From positions 1 through 50,345 of the forward strand of contig CADBBK010000018.1 in NCBI GenBank assembly GCA_902792895.1: DNA of 50,345 nt, written 5' to 3'. This DNA is from an uncultured Bacteroidales bacterium. GTDB taxonomy: Bacteria > Bacteroidota > Bacteroidia > Bacteroidales > Muribaculaceae. Each line of letters opens with the position of its first letter. The first letter of the stretch is position 1. Of the stretch, positions 23,590-32,333 are shown piece after piece. The notes under the pieces are model-generated. The model saw only the letters and a list, made by a program, of their open reading frames with translations. It did not search any database and was not told the origin of the DNA. The position numbers were made by a program, and so were the translations under genes.

Positions 23590-26415
23590 TTACTGCTTGG
23601 GAGTCATGATGACCTCGACCTTGCTGCCTGCCTCTTTCAGGTGGCGGGCATAGGCGGCGACGGTTTCGGGCGTCTGGGCCTTCACAATCTGCTCATAGCC
23701 GGTGACGTTGTCAATGCCGCGCTCCACGTAGTTGATCAGTTGTCTCATCCAGTAGCCGTTCTCCTTCAGTGAGGACTCGTGGTCCTTGATGAGTTCGTTC
23801 TTGACCTCGTTGAGCGTCGTGGCATCGATGGTCTTGCCGGCAGCAATCAACTGGTTGTCAAGGATCTCGATGGTCTGCTCGGTGAACTCGGGCTTGATGG
23901 GGCAGTAGGCCAACAGCAGGGCGAAGGGACGGTCGCCTTCGAGTGTGGCATTGCCCATGGTCATGAGGCTATAGGCTGCTCCGGCGTCCTCGCGAATCAG
24001 CTGGGTGTAGACCTTGTCCAGCACCTTGCCCAGTATCTGGGCGCGGAGGCCGTGCTCGAGGCTATAAGGCGTCTTGTCGTCGTACCAGATGGACTGAATC
24101 GTGGTCTTGGGCGTTTCCATCTGGCGCTCGAAGCGGATGACATTGTCGCCCTGGGGATGCGTCTCCACATTCACCCAATTGCTCTTGGCACCCTTCTTGG
24201 CGGGCAGGCTGGCGATGTACTGCTCGATGAGCGGGCGGATGGTGGCATCGTCAAACGAACCGATGAAGTAGAAGGTGTAGCCGGCGGCATTGGCGGTGCG
24301 CTCCTTGGCAATCTGCATGACGCGGTCCAGGTCCACCTCCTGCAGGTTCTCGACGTTGAAGGGCTTGCCGCGCCAGTCACGGTTGGTCAGCACGTAGGTC
24401 AACGAGTCGCTCATGGTCGCCTCAGGCACCTGATCCTTGCTCTTGAGCTGTGCTTCCATCATGTTCTTCAGCTGGCCGTAGGCTTTCTCGTCCTTGCGGG
24501 CATCGGTGAAGGTGAGGTAGGTCAGTTGGAACATGGTCTCCAGGTCCTTGATGGTGGACTCGCCCGAGACGAGGTCGTTGTAGGTCTCGATGCTGGCGCT
24601 GACATCCACCTGCTTGCCGGCGAGGGCCTTGTTGAGTTCGTTGCGAGAGAATTCGCCTAGACCGCACATGCTCATCACGCCGTCATACAACTTCAGGTTG
24701 GCCCAGTCTTTCTCGCTGTAGAGCGACTCACCGCCGCGCTGAACGGCCTGCATGAAGATTTCGTCTTCCTTGAAGTCGGTCTTCTTGAGGATGACGCGCA
24801 CGCCATTGCTCAGTTCCAGTTCCTTGAAGCCAAACGTGGTGTTCTCGGTCTCCTTGACAATCTTGCCGGCCTTGGGCAGCTGGGCCATCAGGGGCTCCTG
24901 CTTCACGTTGTCGACATAGGCCTCGACGGGGGCAGCCAGGGCCTTGTCAAAGGCGGACTTGAGTGACTCCTGGGTGGGATAGACGGCGCCGTCTTTCTCG
25001 GTGCTGTAGCAGGTTACCACCAGATTGCGGCCCGACGGGTCAACGACTTCCTCGAAGTAACCGTTGATGACCTCAACGGGGAGGTTGGGAAGCAGCATGC
25101 TCATGATCTGGTACTTCTGCTCTACCGAGGGGATGGGCTCGTTCTCGAGGAAGTTGTTGTAGTATTGTGTAGCATAGTGATGGTTGCTGATCTTGTTGCG
25201 CTCGTTGTACTCGCTCTCCAGACTACTCATGTAATTCTCCTGGGCGCGGGCATATTCAGTCTCGGTGAAACCGTGCTCCACGGCGCGGCGGCACTCGGTT
25301 TCCAGCAGTTGCATGGTGGCTTCGGCCTGGCCTTCTTTGGGCATGGCAATCATGGTGAAGGCGTCCTTGGTGTTGGTCCACAGGAAGGTGCTGTTGATGC
25401 AGCCGGCGTCCACAAAGGGGCACTCGGGGTCCTGGGCCAGCTCCTGAAAGCGCTGCGTCATCATCTCGCTGGCGATGTCGCCGGCATAATCCATGATTAG
25501 GTAATCGATGCCACCCTTGGCCTCGCGGGGCGTGTGGTCATGCTTGTACATGGCAAGAATCATGTCGGTGCTCTGCTCCTTGTCCTTGTCGACGACAAAG
25601 ATGGGCTGCTCGTTGTCGGGCACTGGGTAGTCCTCGACCTTGGCGGCATCGGCGGCAGGGGCGGGGATGTCCTTGAACATCTCCTTGATTTTGCCTTCGA
25701 TGTAATCCACGTCCACGTCACCCACGATGACCAGGGCCTGGTTGTCGGGACGGTACCACTTGTGGTAGTAGTCGCGCAGCACCTGGTAGGGGAAGTTGTC
25801 CACGATTTCCATCTTGCCGATGATCATGCGCTCGCCGTACTTCGAGCCGGGGAAGATGTTCTTCAACTGACGGGTGTCCATGCGCTCCTTGGCGTCGGTG
25901 GTCTGGCGCCACTCCTGGTGGATGACGCCGCGCTCCTCGTCGATGTCCTTGTCCTCGAGCAGCAGGCCGTGACTCCAGTCCTTGAGGATGAGCAGGCAGG
26001 AGTCGAGTGCGCTCTGGCGCGTGCTGGGCACGTTGCTGACATTATATACGGTGCGGGTGAAACTGGTTCCGGCGTTCAGGTCACCGCCGAAGTTCAGACC
26101 CAGCGAACGGGTGAAATCGAGGATGCCCAGACCGGGGAAGTGCTCACTGCCGTTGAAGGCCATGTGCTCCAGGAAGTGGGCCAGACCCTGCTGGTTGTCG
26201 TCCTCCTGCATGGCGCCCACGCGCTGGGCGATGTAGAAGTTCACGCGGTGCTCGGGGTAGTCGTTGTGGCGGATGTAGTAGGTCAATCCGTTGTCCAGCT
26301 TACCGATTCTCACGGCCTCGTCCACGGGGATGGAAGGCATCTGCTGAGCCTGAATGCTCACGCTGAATACTGCCATCATGAGCAGCAATGCAGCCAATAA
26401 TTTTTTCGTCTTCAT
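23590..26415 (-). CDS. Secreted M16-family zinc metallopeptidase (insulinase-like)
   Basis: 941 residues with a signal peptide (1-23, ...SIQA). Zinc motif HFLEH at 80-84 and the distal Glu at 160/161 in DEERGVIHQEW. Two M16 halves follow: the active N-terminal half (about 25-470) and a C-terminal half (about 510-930) without the motif, as in pitrilysin-type single-chain enzymes. These peptidases degrade peptides inside a closed chamber; here the location is periplasmic or outer membrane. It has its own promoter (26476-26507) and a strong hairpin after the stop, so it is probably monocistronic. Confidence 0.95.
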   Translation of the reverse strand: MKTKKLLAALLLMMAVFSVSIQAQQMPSIPVDEAVRIGKLDNGLTYYIRHNDYPEHRVNFYIAQRVGAMQEDDNQQGLAHFLEHMAFNGSEHFPGLGILDFTRSLGLNFGGDLNAGTSFTRTVYNVSNVPSTRQSALDSCLLILKDWSHGLLLEDKDIDEERGVIHQEWRQTTDAKERMDTRQLKNIFPGSKYGERMIIGKMEIVDNFPYQVLRDYYHKWYRPDNQALVIVGDVDVDYIEGKIKEMFKDIPAPAADAAKVEDYPVPDNEQPIFVVDKDKEQSTDMILAMYKHDHTPREAKGGIDYLIMDYAGDIASEMMTQRFQELAQDPECPFVDAGCINSTFLWTNTKDAFTMIAMPKEGQAEATMQLLETECRRAVEHGFTETEYARAQENYMSSLESEYNERNKISNHHYATQYYNNFLENEPIPSVEQKYQIMSMLLPNLPVEVINGYFEEVVDPSGRNLVVTCYSTEKDGAVYPTQESLKSAFDKALAAPVEAYVDNVKQEPLMAQLPKAGKIVKETENTTFGFKELELSNGVRVILKKTDFKEDEIFMQAVQRGGESLYSEKDWANLKLYDGVMSMCGLGEFSRNELNKALAGKQVDVSASIETYNDLVSGESTIKDLETMFQLTYLTFTDARKDEKAYGQLKNMMEAQLKSKDQVPEATMSDSLTYVLTNRDWRGKPFNVENLQEVDLDRVMQIAKERTANAAGYTFYFIGSFDDATIRPLIEQYIASLPAKKGAKSNWVNVETHPQGDNVIRFERQMETPKTTIQSIWYDDKTPYSLEHGLRAQILGKVLDKVYTQLIREDAGAAYSLMTMGNATLEGDRPFALLLAYCPIKPEFTEQTIEILDNQLIAAGKTIDATTLNEVKNELIKDHESSLKENGYWMRQLINYVERGIDNVTGYEQIVKAQTPETVAAYARHLKEAGSKVEVIMTPKQ

Positions 26416-26475
26416 AATGTTAGAATTTTATAGTAATTAATAAACGTTTGTTGACTCGTTTTGGTTTTGATGTTG

Positions 26476-26507
26476 CAAATGTATAATGAGGCCCGCGGGG
26501 TTGTCAA
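26476..26507 (-). promoter_or_regulatory. Bacteroidota-type promoter of the M16 peptidase gene
   Basis: Minus strand TTG at 26507-26505, 21-bp spacer, TACATTTG at 26483-26476; 60 bases upstream of ATG 26415. Confidence 0.65.
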
Positions 26508-26660
26508 GAGTTTTTGTGCCCAAAATTGCAGATTGTCAAAATTTCATACACGATTGTGTCTAAATTTTAGACACTTTTGGCCCCAGAGATGAAAAAAACG
26601 GCTTTTCGTGCCCCGGTCATGGCCAGTTTTTCAGGATTTGGTTGTATCTTCGCTGCTGAT

Positions 26661-27188
26661 ATGCAGAAGTACGGTACAATATTAGTCATTGACGACAATG
26701 AGGCCATCCTCACCGCGTTGAGGTTTTGCCTGAAGGATACGTTTGAAAAGGTGATGACCTTGACATCACCAGAGTCGATTATTACGCTGCTGGGTCAGGA
26801 GGAAGTGGACATCATCCTGCTGGACATGAACTTCACCCTCGGCGTGAACAACGGTCAGGACGGGCTGGTGTGGCTCCAGGCCATCCGTAAGCATCACCCC
26901 GAGATTCCCGTGGTGCTGATTACGGCCTATGCCGACGTCCAGCTCGCTGTGCGCGGCCTCAAGCGCGGGGCCGCCGACTTCATCACCAAGCCCTGGGACA
27001 ACGATGAACTGCTGCGCAAACTCAAGGACGTGCTCGACGCCAGCAACGAGGTGGCGACGCTCGACGAGGTTGAGGCCGAACACATCCGCCGCGCCATCGA
27101 CCGTGCCCACGGCAACCTGTCGAAGGCTGCCGAGCTGCTGGGCATCACCCGCCAGACGTTATATAACAAAATGAAGAAACTGCAATGA
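26661..27188 (+). CDS. Response regulator with REC and Fis-type HTH, no AAA+ domain
   Basis: 175 residues from ATG 26661 (MQKYGTILVIDDNEA); two upstream in-frame starts would put extra, non-REC residues in front. REC: Asp11, Asp12, phosphoacceptor Asp55 in LLDMNFTLG, Thr in LITAYADV, Lys in FITKPW. A short linker leads to a Fis-type HTH at the end (HIRRAIDRAHGNLSKAAELLGITRQTLYNKMKKLQ region). It resembles an NtrC-type regulator with the AAA+ sigma-54 activation part missing, as in RegA/PrrA-like proteins, so it probably acts as a direct DNA binder. The kinase gene overlaps its stop by four bases. Confidence 0.9.
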   Translation: MQKYGTILVIDDNEAILTALRFCLKDTFEKVMTLTSPESIITLLGQEEVDIILLDMNFTLGVNNGQDGLVWLQAIRKHHPEIPVVLITAYADVQLAVRGLKRGAADFITKPWDNDELLRKLKDVLDASNEVATLDEVEAEHIRRAIDRAHGNLSKAAELLGITRQTLYNKMKKLQ

Positions 27189-28054
27189 GCACTACCACCG
27201 TCATTGTGCTGTGTGCCGCTGTGGTGGCCTTGCTGGTGCTGTGGTTCTGGCGGCATCAGCGTGCGCTGGTCAAGCGTGCAGCCATCATGCAGGAAGCCAT
27301 CCGCAACCACGACCTTACCTTCCAGTTGCCCACGCGCCACATGTTCAGCGGCGAGCGGGCGCTGCAGGAGACGCTCAACCAGTTGGGAGAGCACATCCGC
27401 GAGCAGGTTAACCTGGGCGAGGTGGAGTCGTGGGAGAAACTCACCCGCGTGCTCACCCACGAGATCATGAATGCCACGGCGCCCATCGCCAGCATCAGCC
27501 AGTCGATGCTGCATCACCCCGCCGTCCAGGGTACCGATCTAGAGGAGGGCATCAATGCCATCCACAACACGGTGGTGCACCTCAACTCGTTTGTCGACGG
27601 CTACCGCAAGTACTCCGCCTTGCAGAAACCGCTGCCCAAGATGGTCAACCTGGGCGAGATTGTGGGTGACGTGTCGCAGCTGTTCAGTGAGGTGACCTGG
27701 AAGAACAATCTCACCAGCGACATCATCATCAAGACCGACCCCAACTTGCTGCGGCAGATACTCATCAACCTCATCAAGAACGCCATCGAGGCCGGTGCTC
27801 GCACGATAGGCGTCGATTGTGAGCGGGGCAACGAGGGCAAGGTGCTGCTGAGTGTCAGCAACGACGGTGCGCTCATCCCTGCCGAGGCCCGTTCGTCGAT
27901 TTTCATCCCCTTCTTCACCACCAAGCGCAAGGGCAACGGCATCGGCCTGTCGCTGAGCCGTCGCCTGCTCACGCTGCAGGGCGGCATGATGTCGCTGCTC
28001 GACCATCCCCGTGCCGGTTTCCACACCACCTTCCTGCTCGAGTTTCCCGCCTAA
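27185..28054 (+). CDS. Sensor histidine kinase with a single N-terminal membrane helix
   Basis: 289 residues. One membrane helix (about 5-22), a short linker, then the dimerisation/His domain with His92 in LTHEIMNATAPIASIS and an ATPase domain with ILINLIKNAIEAG (N box), FIPFFTTK (F box) and KGNGIGLSLS (G box). There is no periplasmic or PAS sensor domain, so the signal may be sensed in the membrane or through a partner. It phosphorylates the response regulator encoded just upstream (ATGA overlap at 27185-27188). A hairpin terminator follows at 28079-28120. Confidence 0.92.
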   Translation: MSTTTVIVLCAAVVALLVLWFWRHQRALVKRAAIMQEAIRNHDLTFQLPTRHMFSGERALQETLNQLGEHIREQVNLGEVESWEKLTRVLTHEIMNATAPIASISQSMLHHPAVQGTDLEEGINAIHNTVVHLNSFVDGYRKYSALQKPLPKMVNLGEIVGDVSQLFSEVTWKNNLTSDIIIKTDPNLLRQILINLIKNAIEAGARTIGVDCERGNEGKVLLSVSNDGALIPAEARSSIFIPFFTTKRKGNGIGLSLSRRLLTLQGGMMSLLDHPRAGFHTTFLLEFPA

Positions 28055-28078
28055 TTTTTCTGGCAATATCATCAATGA

Positions 28079-28120
28079 TGCTTTATCGGTGACGTTTGCG
28101 TCGTGCCGATAAGGCATTTT
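28079..28120 (+). terminator. Terminator after the two-component operon
   Basis: TGCTTTATCGG (28079-28089) pairs with CCGATAAGGCA (28106-28116, one G-T wobble), with extra inner pairs, followed by TTTTGTT. It starts 24 bases after the kinase stop codon. Confidence 0.75.
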
Positions 28121-28167
28121 GTTAATAATTATTTGGTGATGTGTGATGGGGATTTCAGATAATAGGT

Positions 28168-28175
28168 GTAAATTT
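28168..28175 (+). promoter_or_regulatory. Putative -7 element for the transglutaminase gene
   Basis: TAAATTTG fits TAnnTTTG, 28 bases before ATG 28204. No -33 TTG at the right distance. Confidence 0.45.
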
Positions 28176-28203
28176 GCTCGTTAAAACCAAAAGCATAGGT
28201 ATA

Positions 28204-29628
28204 ATGAGAGGTAAAAAGCAATTGTTGGCGTTGGCCGTCAGCGTGTTGTCGCTCACGGCTGTGGCTGCCAACCCTGACTGGCAGGCCCAGGTGGACCAGT
28301 ATATCGCACAGGGCGAGTTTGCCCGTGCCGAGAAGTTGATGAAGTCGCTGCCCAAACAGGTGCGCAAGGCCGATGCCGTGCGCATCGACTCGCTGCGCAC
28401 CATCATGCAGCGCATCCGCTCCGATTTCCGCATCACCCCTGAGGAGGGCGTGAAAAGAATCCGCGAGAAGATGCCCGAGGCCACCGATGCCCAAATCGAG
28501 AACTGGAAACGCACCCGTGCCCTCGAGGTGATGAACATCGACGGCAAGGAGATGTGGTTCCGCAAGAGTGTGGGCAACCTGTGGCTGCTGGGCAAGGAGT
28601 TTGCCGCGCAGAATGCCGCCGACAACCACGAGAGTTTCCTTACCCGCCGCAAGTACTATCTCGAAGCGATGCGCACGCCTGCCGACAAGAACAACGTGCG
28701 TGACTGGCGACACGTGAACATCACGTTCACCCTCGACGTCGATGCCGATGCCGTGCCCGCCGGCGAGACGCTGCGTGTGTGGATGCCGTTACCCTACGAG
28801 AACCTGCGCCAGCGCAACATCCGCCTCGAGAGCAGCAACCGCCCGGTGACCTATAGCCAGGGCAGCAAGCACCACACGGTGTATATGGAGGCCGTGGCCG
28901 TCAAGGGGCAGCCCACGCACTTTGAGTACACCTTCTCCTACGACGTGGGTGAGCGCCACATCAGCCAGCAGGACCTCATCGCCATGCTGGAGCCCTACGA
29001 CAAGACCAACCCCGAATATATCAAGTACACCGGCGACGAGCCGCGCCATGTCATCATCACCGACGAGATGCGCGCCCTGGCCCGCAGGATTGTGGGCAAT
29101 GAGACCAACCCCGTGCTCCAGGCCGCCAAAATCTACGAGTGGATCGGGCACAATCTGCCCTGGGCCGGTGCGCGTGAATACAGCACGCTGGCCAATATCC
29201 CGCAGTATGTCCTCGAGAACAACCATGGCGACTGCGGACAGGTGGCGCTGCTCTACATCACGCTCGTGCGCTCGCTGGGCATCCCTGCCCGCTGGGAGAG
29301 CGGCTGGATGCTCCATCCCGACGAAATCAACTGGCACGACTGGGCCGAGACCTACTTTGAGGGCATCGGCTGGGTACCCACCGATCCCTCATTCGGCCGC
29401 AGCGCCGTGGGCACCGCGCTCAACGACTACTATGCTACTGGCATTGACTTGTACCGCATGGCCAGCAACGAGGGCGTGGGCGACGTGCTGAGTCCGCCCA
29501 AGACCTACATCCGCAGCGAGACGGTCGATTTCCAGCCTGGTGAGGTCGAGTGGCGCAAGGGCAACCTGTTCTATGACAAGTGGGACAGCCACCTGAAGGT
29601 GAATGAGATTAAAGCGATTAGCTTTTAG
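28204..29628 (+). CDS. Exported transglutaminase-like protein
   Basis: 474 residues from ATG 28204 (MRGKKQLLALAVSVLSLTAVAA), a signal peptide. The N-terminal part (about 25-150) is helical; the transglutaminase core lies at about 290-410 with the catalytic triad Cys344 (NHGDCGQVALL), His378 (NWHDWAETY) and Asp394 (WVPTDPSFG). The fold may act as a peptidase or peptide cross-linker in bacteria. It is followed by an NlpC/P60 endopeptidase gene and a dipeptide epimerase gene, so a role in handling cell-wall peptides is a reasonable inference. Gaps are 47 and 186 bases. Confidence 0.9.
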   Translation: MRGKKQLLALAVSVLSLTAVAANPDWQAQVDQYIAQGEFARAEKLMKSLPKQVRKADAVRIDSLRTIMQRIRSDFRITPEEGVKRIREKMPEATDAQIENWKRTRALEVMNIDGKEMWFRKSVGNLWLLGKEFAAQNAADNHESFLTRRKYYLEAMRTPADKNNVRDWRHVNITFTLDVDADAVPAGETLRVWMPLPYENLRQRNIRLESSNRPVTYSQGSKHHTVYMEAVAVKGQPTHFEYTFSYDVGERHISQQDLIAMLEPYDKTNPEYIKYTGDEPRHVIITDEMRALARRIVGNETNPVLQAAKIYEWIGHNLPWAGAREYSTLANIPQYVLENNHGDCGQVALLYITLVRSLGIPARWESGWMLHPDEINWHDWAETYFEGIGWVPTDPSFGRSAVGTALNDYYATGIDLYRMASNEGVGDVLSPPKTYIRSETVDFQPGEVEWRKGNLFYDKWDSHLKVNEIKAISF

Positions 29629-29675
29629 CTGTTAGCTATTAGCATTTTAGATAGTTATCTGATAATTATAAAGAA

Positions 29676-30827
29676 ATGAATATCAAATCGTTAATGATTA
29701 CTCTGGTGATGGCGCTGACTTGCTTCGTCGCCATGGCCATTACCCCCGTCGAGGCACTGAATGACCTCAAGCAACGCATTGCCCCCGACAAGCGCACCGC
29801 CGTGTGGGATGTCACCGCCAAGCAGCAGAACGGCACGTGGGTGGTGACGGGAACCGTAGGCACCCAGGCCCAGAAAAAGGCCATCCAGGCCGCTATGCTC
29901 AAGACGGGAACCAGGTACACCGACAAGGTGACCGTGCTCGAGGACGGCATTCCCGCAGCCCGCAAGTGGGCGCTGGTCAAACTGAGCATCGCCACGCTGC
30001 GCACCGAGCCCAAGCACAGTGCTGAGATCGCCACGCAGGGCATCATGGGCGCACCGGTCAAGGTGCTGCAGAAGTGCGACGACTGGTACCGCGTGCAGAT
30101 GGCCGACGACTATATCGCCTACGTCCCCGAGAGTTCGCTGTCGTTCAAGACCGAGGCACAGATGAAGACCTGGCGCAAGGCCAAGCGCTACATCGTCACG
30201 GCCTATGACTCGCGGCTGGTGACCGAGGCTCATGGCGACGAGACCGTGAGCGACCTGGTCATGGGCAACATCCTGGAGCTGAAGGCCGCACAGGGCAACT
30301 GGTACAAGCTGGCGACTCCCGACGGCCGCACGGGCTGGGTGGACGGCGCCGACATTGCCGAGCTCTCGCAGTGGAGCCAGCAAGGGTTCAGCGCTGCCCA
30401 ACTCGAGAAGACCGCGCGCCGCATGATGGGCTCCAGCTACCTGTGGGGCGGCACCTCGACCAAGGTGACCGACTGCTCGGGACTGACCAAGGTGTGCTAC
30501 CTGAGCAACGGCATCATTCTGCAGCGCGACGCCTCGCAGCAGGCCCTCACGGGCAAAATCATGAAGAAGGGTACCGACTGGCGCCAGTATGAGACGGGCG
30601 ACCTGCTGTTCTTCGGCAACGAGAAGACGGGCCGCGTGACGCATGTGGGTCTGTACCTGCGCGACGGCAAGTACATCCACTGCTCGGGTCAGGTGAAAAT
30701 CAACAGCCTGATACCCACTGCCAGCGATTATCCTTACCTATACTCTCCCTTGAGCGCCAGCCGCATCAAGGGTATGGTGGGCACCAAGGGCATCGTCGCC
30801 CTCAAGAACCACCCGTGGTACTTTTAA
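29676..30827 (+). CDS. NlpC/P60 endopeptidase with SH3-like domains (YkfC-like)
   Basis: 383 residues with a signal peptide (1-21, ...VAMA). Two bacterial SH3-like domains lie at about 100-155 and 165-230 (KLSIATLRTEP...WYRVQMADDYIAYVP and YIVTAYDSRLVTE...WYKLATPDGRTGWV). The catalytic domain runs from about 240, with Cys267 (TDCSGLTK), His323 (VTHVGLYL) and His335 (YIHCSG). The layout matches gamma-D-glutamyl-L-diamino-acid endopeptidases of the YkfC type, which cut muropeptides between D-Glu and the diamino acid and so yield L-Ala-D-Glu. The next gene encodes an epimerase for exactly that dipeptide, strong context support. Confidence 0.92.
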   Translation: MNIKSLMITLVMALTCFVAMAITPVEALNDLKQRIAPDKRTAVWDVTAKQQNGTWVVTGTVGTQAQKKAIQAAMLKTGTRYTDKVTVLEDGIPAARKWALVKLSIATLRTEPKHSAEIATQGIMGAPVKVLQKCDDWYRVQMADDYIAYVPESSLSFKTEAQMKTWRKAKRYIVTAYDSRLVTEAHGDETVSDLVMGNILELKAAQGNWYKLATPDGRTGWVDGADIAELSQWSQQGFSAAQLEKTARRMMGSSYLWGGTSTKVTDCSGLTKVCYLSNGIILQRDASQQALTGKIMKKGTDWRQYETGDLLFFGNEKTGRVTHVGLYLRDGKYIHCSGQVKINSLIPTASDYPYLYSPLSASRIKGMVGTKGIVALKNHPWYF

Positions 30828-30835
30828 TAGTTGAT

Positions 30836-30974
30836 GAGTTAGGAGTTAGGAGTTAGGAGTGAGGAGTGAGAAGTTAGGAGTGAGAAGTTAGGAGTTAGGA
30901 GTTAGGAGTGACATCCATCCAGTCCAGTCCATCCATTCAATCCATCCAGTGCATCCAATCAATCCAGTATGTCC
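30836..30974 (+). repeat. TTAGGAG array followed by ATCCA-type repeats
   Basis: 30836-30911 consists of GTTAGGA, GTGAGGA and GTGAGAA units in the sense orientation just after the endopeptidase stop. 30911-30974 is a different degenerate series of CCATCCA, CCAGTCC and CAATCCA words, also seen at 605-632 and 17252-17284. Confidence 0.85.
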
Positions 30975-31013
30975 AGCCTTTGACAAGATAAATAACTTAA
31001 AATTCAGTAGATT

Positions 31014-32180
31014 ATGGATAGAAGAAAATTTTTAACAGGAATGGGCTTGACGGCTATCGCAGCCGCTTCGCCCGTGTCGATCGACGCCGTTGAACGCGTG
31101 ACCCGTAAAGGTCGCCGCAACCGCGTGCCCCGTGTCAATCAGGTGCCCAAAACCGGCAAACTGAAACTCTCGTTTTTCCCCTATGAGTTGAAGCTGCGCC
31201 ACGCCTTCAACCTGGCGCGTTACAGCCGCACCACCACCCCCGACGTGCAGGTGACGCTGGAGTATGAGGGCATCAAGGGCTACGGCGAGGCATCGATGCC
31301 GCCCTACCTGGGCGAGAGCGTCGAGAGCGTGACCAAGTTCCTGAACAAACTCGATCTGGAGCAGTTCAAAAATCCCTTCTGCATCGAGGATATCCTGAGC
31401 TACGTCGACAGCGTTGAAGAGAACAACCGTGCCGCCAAGGCCAGTATCGATATCGCCCTGCATGACCTGCTGGGCAAAATCATGGGCCAGCCGTGGTACA
31501 AAATCTGGGGCTACAACCCCGACAAGACGCCCGTGACCAGCTTCACCATCGGCATCGACACCCCCGAGGTGGTGCGCCAGAAGGTGGAAGAGGCCCGTCC
31601 CTACAAGCTCATCAAGGCCAAGATGGGTCTGGACCAAGACCAGGCGACCATCAACATCATCAACGAGATGATGCCCGACGTGCCCATCTGCGTGGATTGC
31701 AATCAGGGCTGGAACAACAAAGAGTATGCCCTGGAGATGTGCCACTGGCTCAAGGAGCACAACTGCATCTTCGTCGAGCAGCCGTTCGACAAGACGTGGA
31801 TCGACGAGACGGCCTGGCTGCGTGAGCGCTCGCCGCTGCCCATCATCGCCGACGAGGCCTTCCAGCGCCTGCCCGACATCGTGAGGTTCAAGGGTGTGTA
31901 TGACGGCATCAACATCAAGCTGATGAAGAGCACCGGCCTGTACGAGGCCCACAAGATGGTGACCCTGGCGCGTGCCCTCGACATGAAGGTGATGATCGGC
32001 TGCATGACCGAGACCTCGTGTGCCGTGACCGCTGCCGCCAACCTGTCGCCCGTCGTGGACTATGCCGACCTGGACGGCAACCTGCTCATCGCCAACGACC
32101 GCTTCACCGGCATGACCGTCGAGAACGGCAAGATTACCCTGCATGACCGTCCCGGCCTGGGCATCGAGCTGCTCAAGTAA
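31014..32180 (+). CDS. L-Ala-D/L-Glu (dipeptide) epimerase, enolase superfamily, exported
   Basis: 388 residues. It inverts the second residue of L-Ala-D-Glu, making a usable L-Ala-L-Glu. Enolase-superfamily residues are complete: Lys201 and Lys203 (KAKMG), metal ligands Asp228 (CVDCNQ), Glu255 (VEQPF) and Asp280 (ADEAF), and Lys302 (INIKLMKST). The N-terminus MDRRKFLTGMGLTAIAAASP looks like a Tat (twin-arginine) signal, which would put a folded enzyme in the periplasm; cytosolic homologues lack it. With the NlpC/P60 enzyme upstream it forms a muropeptide salvage pair. It is preceded by the repeat block at 30836-30974, so co-transcription is uncertain. Confidence 0.93.
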   Translation: MDRRKFLTGMGLTAIAAASPVSIDAVERVTRKGRRNRVPRVNQVPKTGKLKLSFFPYELKLRHAFNLARYSRTTTPDVQVTLEYEGIKGYGEASMPPYLGESVESVTKFLNKLDLEQFKNPFCIEDILSYVDSVEENNRAAKASIDIALHDLLGKIMGQPWYKIWGYNPDKTPVTSFTIGIDTPEVVRQKVEEARPYKLIKAKMGLDQDQATINIINEMMPDVPICVDCNQGWNNKEYALEMCHWLKEHNCIFVEQPFDKTWIDETAWLRERSPLPIIADEAFQRLPDIVRFKGVYDGINIKLMKSTGLYEAHKMVTLARALDMKVMIGCMTETSCAVTAAANLSPVVDYADLDGNLLIANDRFTGMTVENGKITLHDRPGLGIELLK

Positions 32181-32181
32181 C

Positions 32182-32303
32182 TAGGCGTTAGGTTTTAGGC
32201 GTTAGGTTTTAGGCTTTAGGTTTTAGGCTTTAGGTTTTAGGTTTTAGGCGTTAGGTTTTAGGTTTTAGGTTTTAGGCGTTAGGTTTTAGGTTTTAGGCGT
32301 TAG
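32182..32303 (+). repeat. TTTTAGG/GCGTTAGG array after the epimerase stop
   Basis: About 120 bp of TTTTAGG, GCGTTAGG and CTTTAGG units beginning one base after the TAA stop, sense orientation. Confidence 0.9.
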
Positions 32304-32333
32304 CAACTGATAACTAACAGTTAAAGAAGAAAT

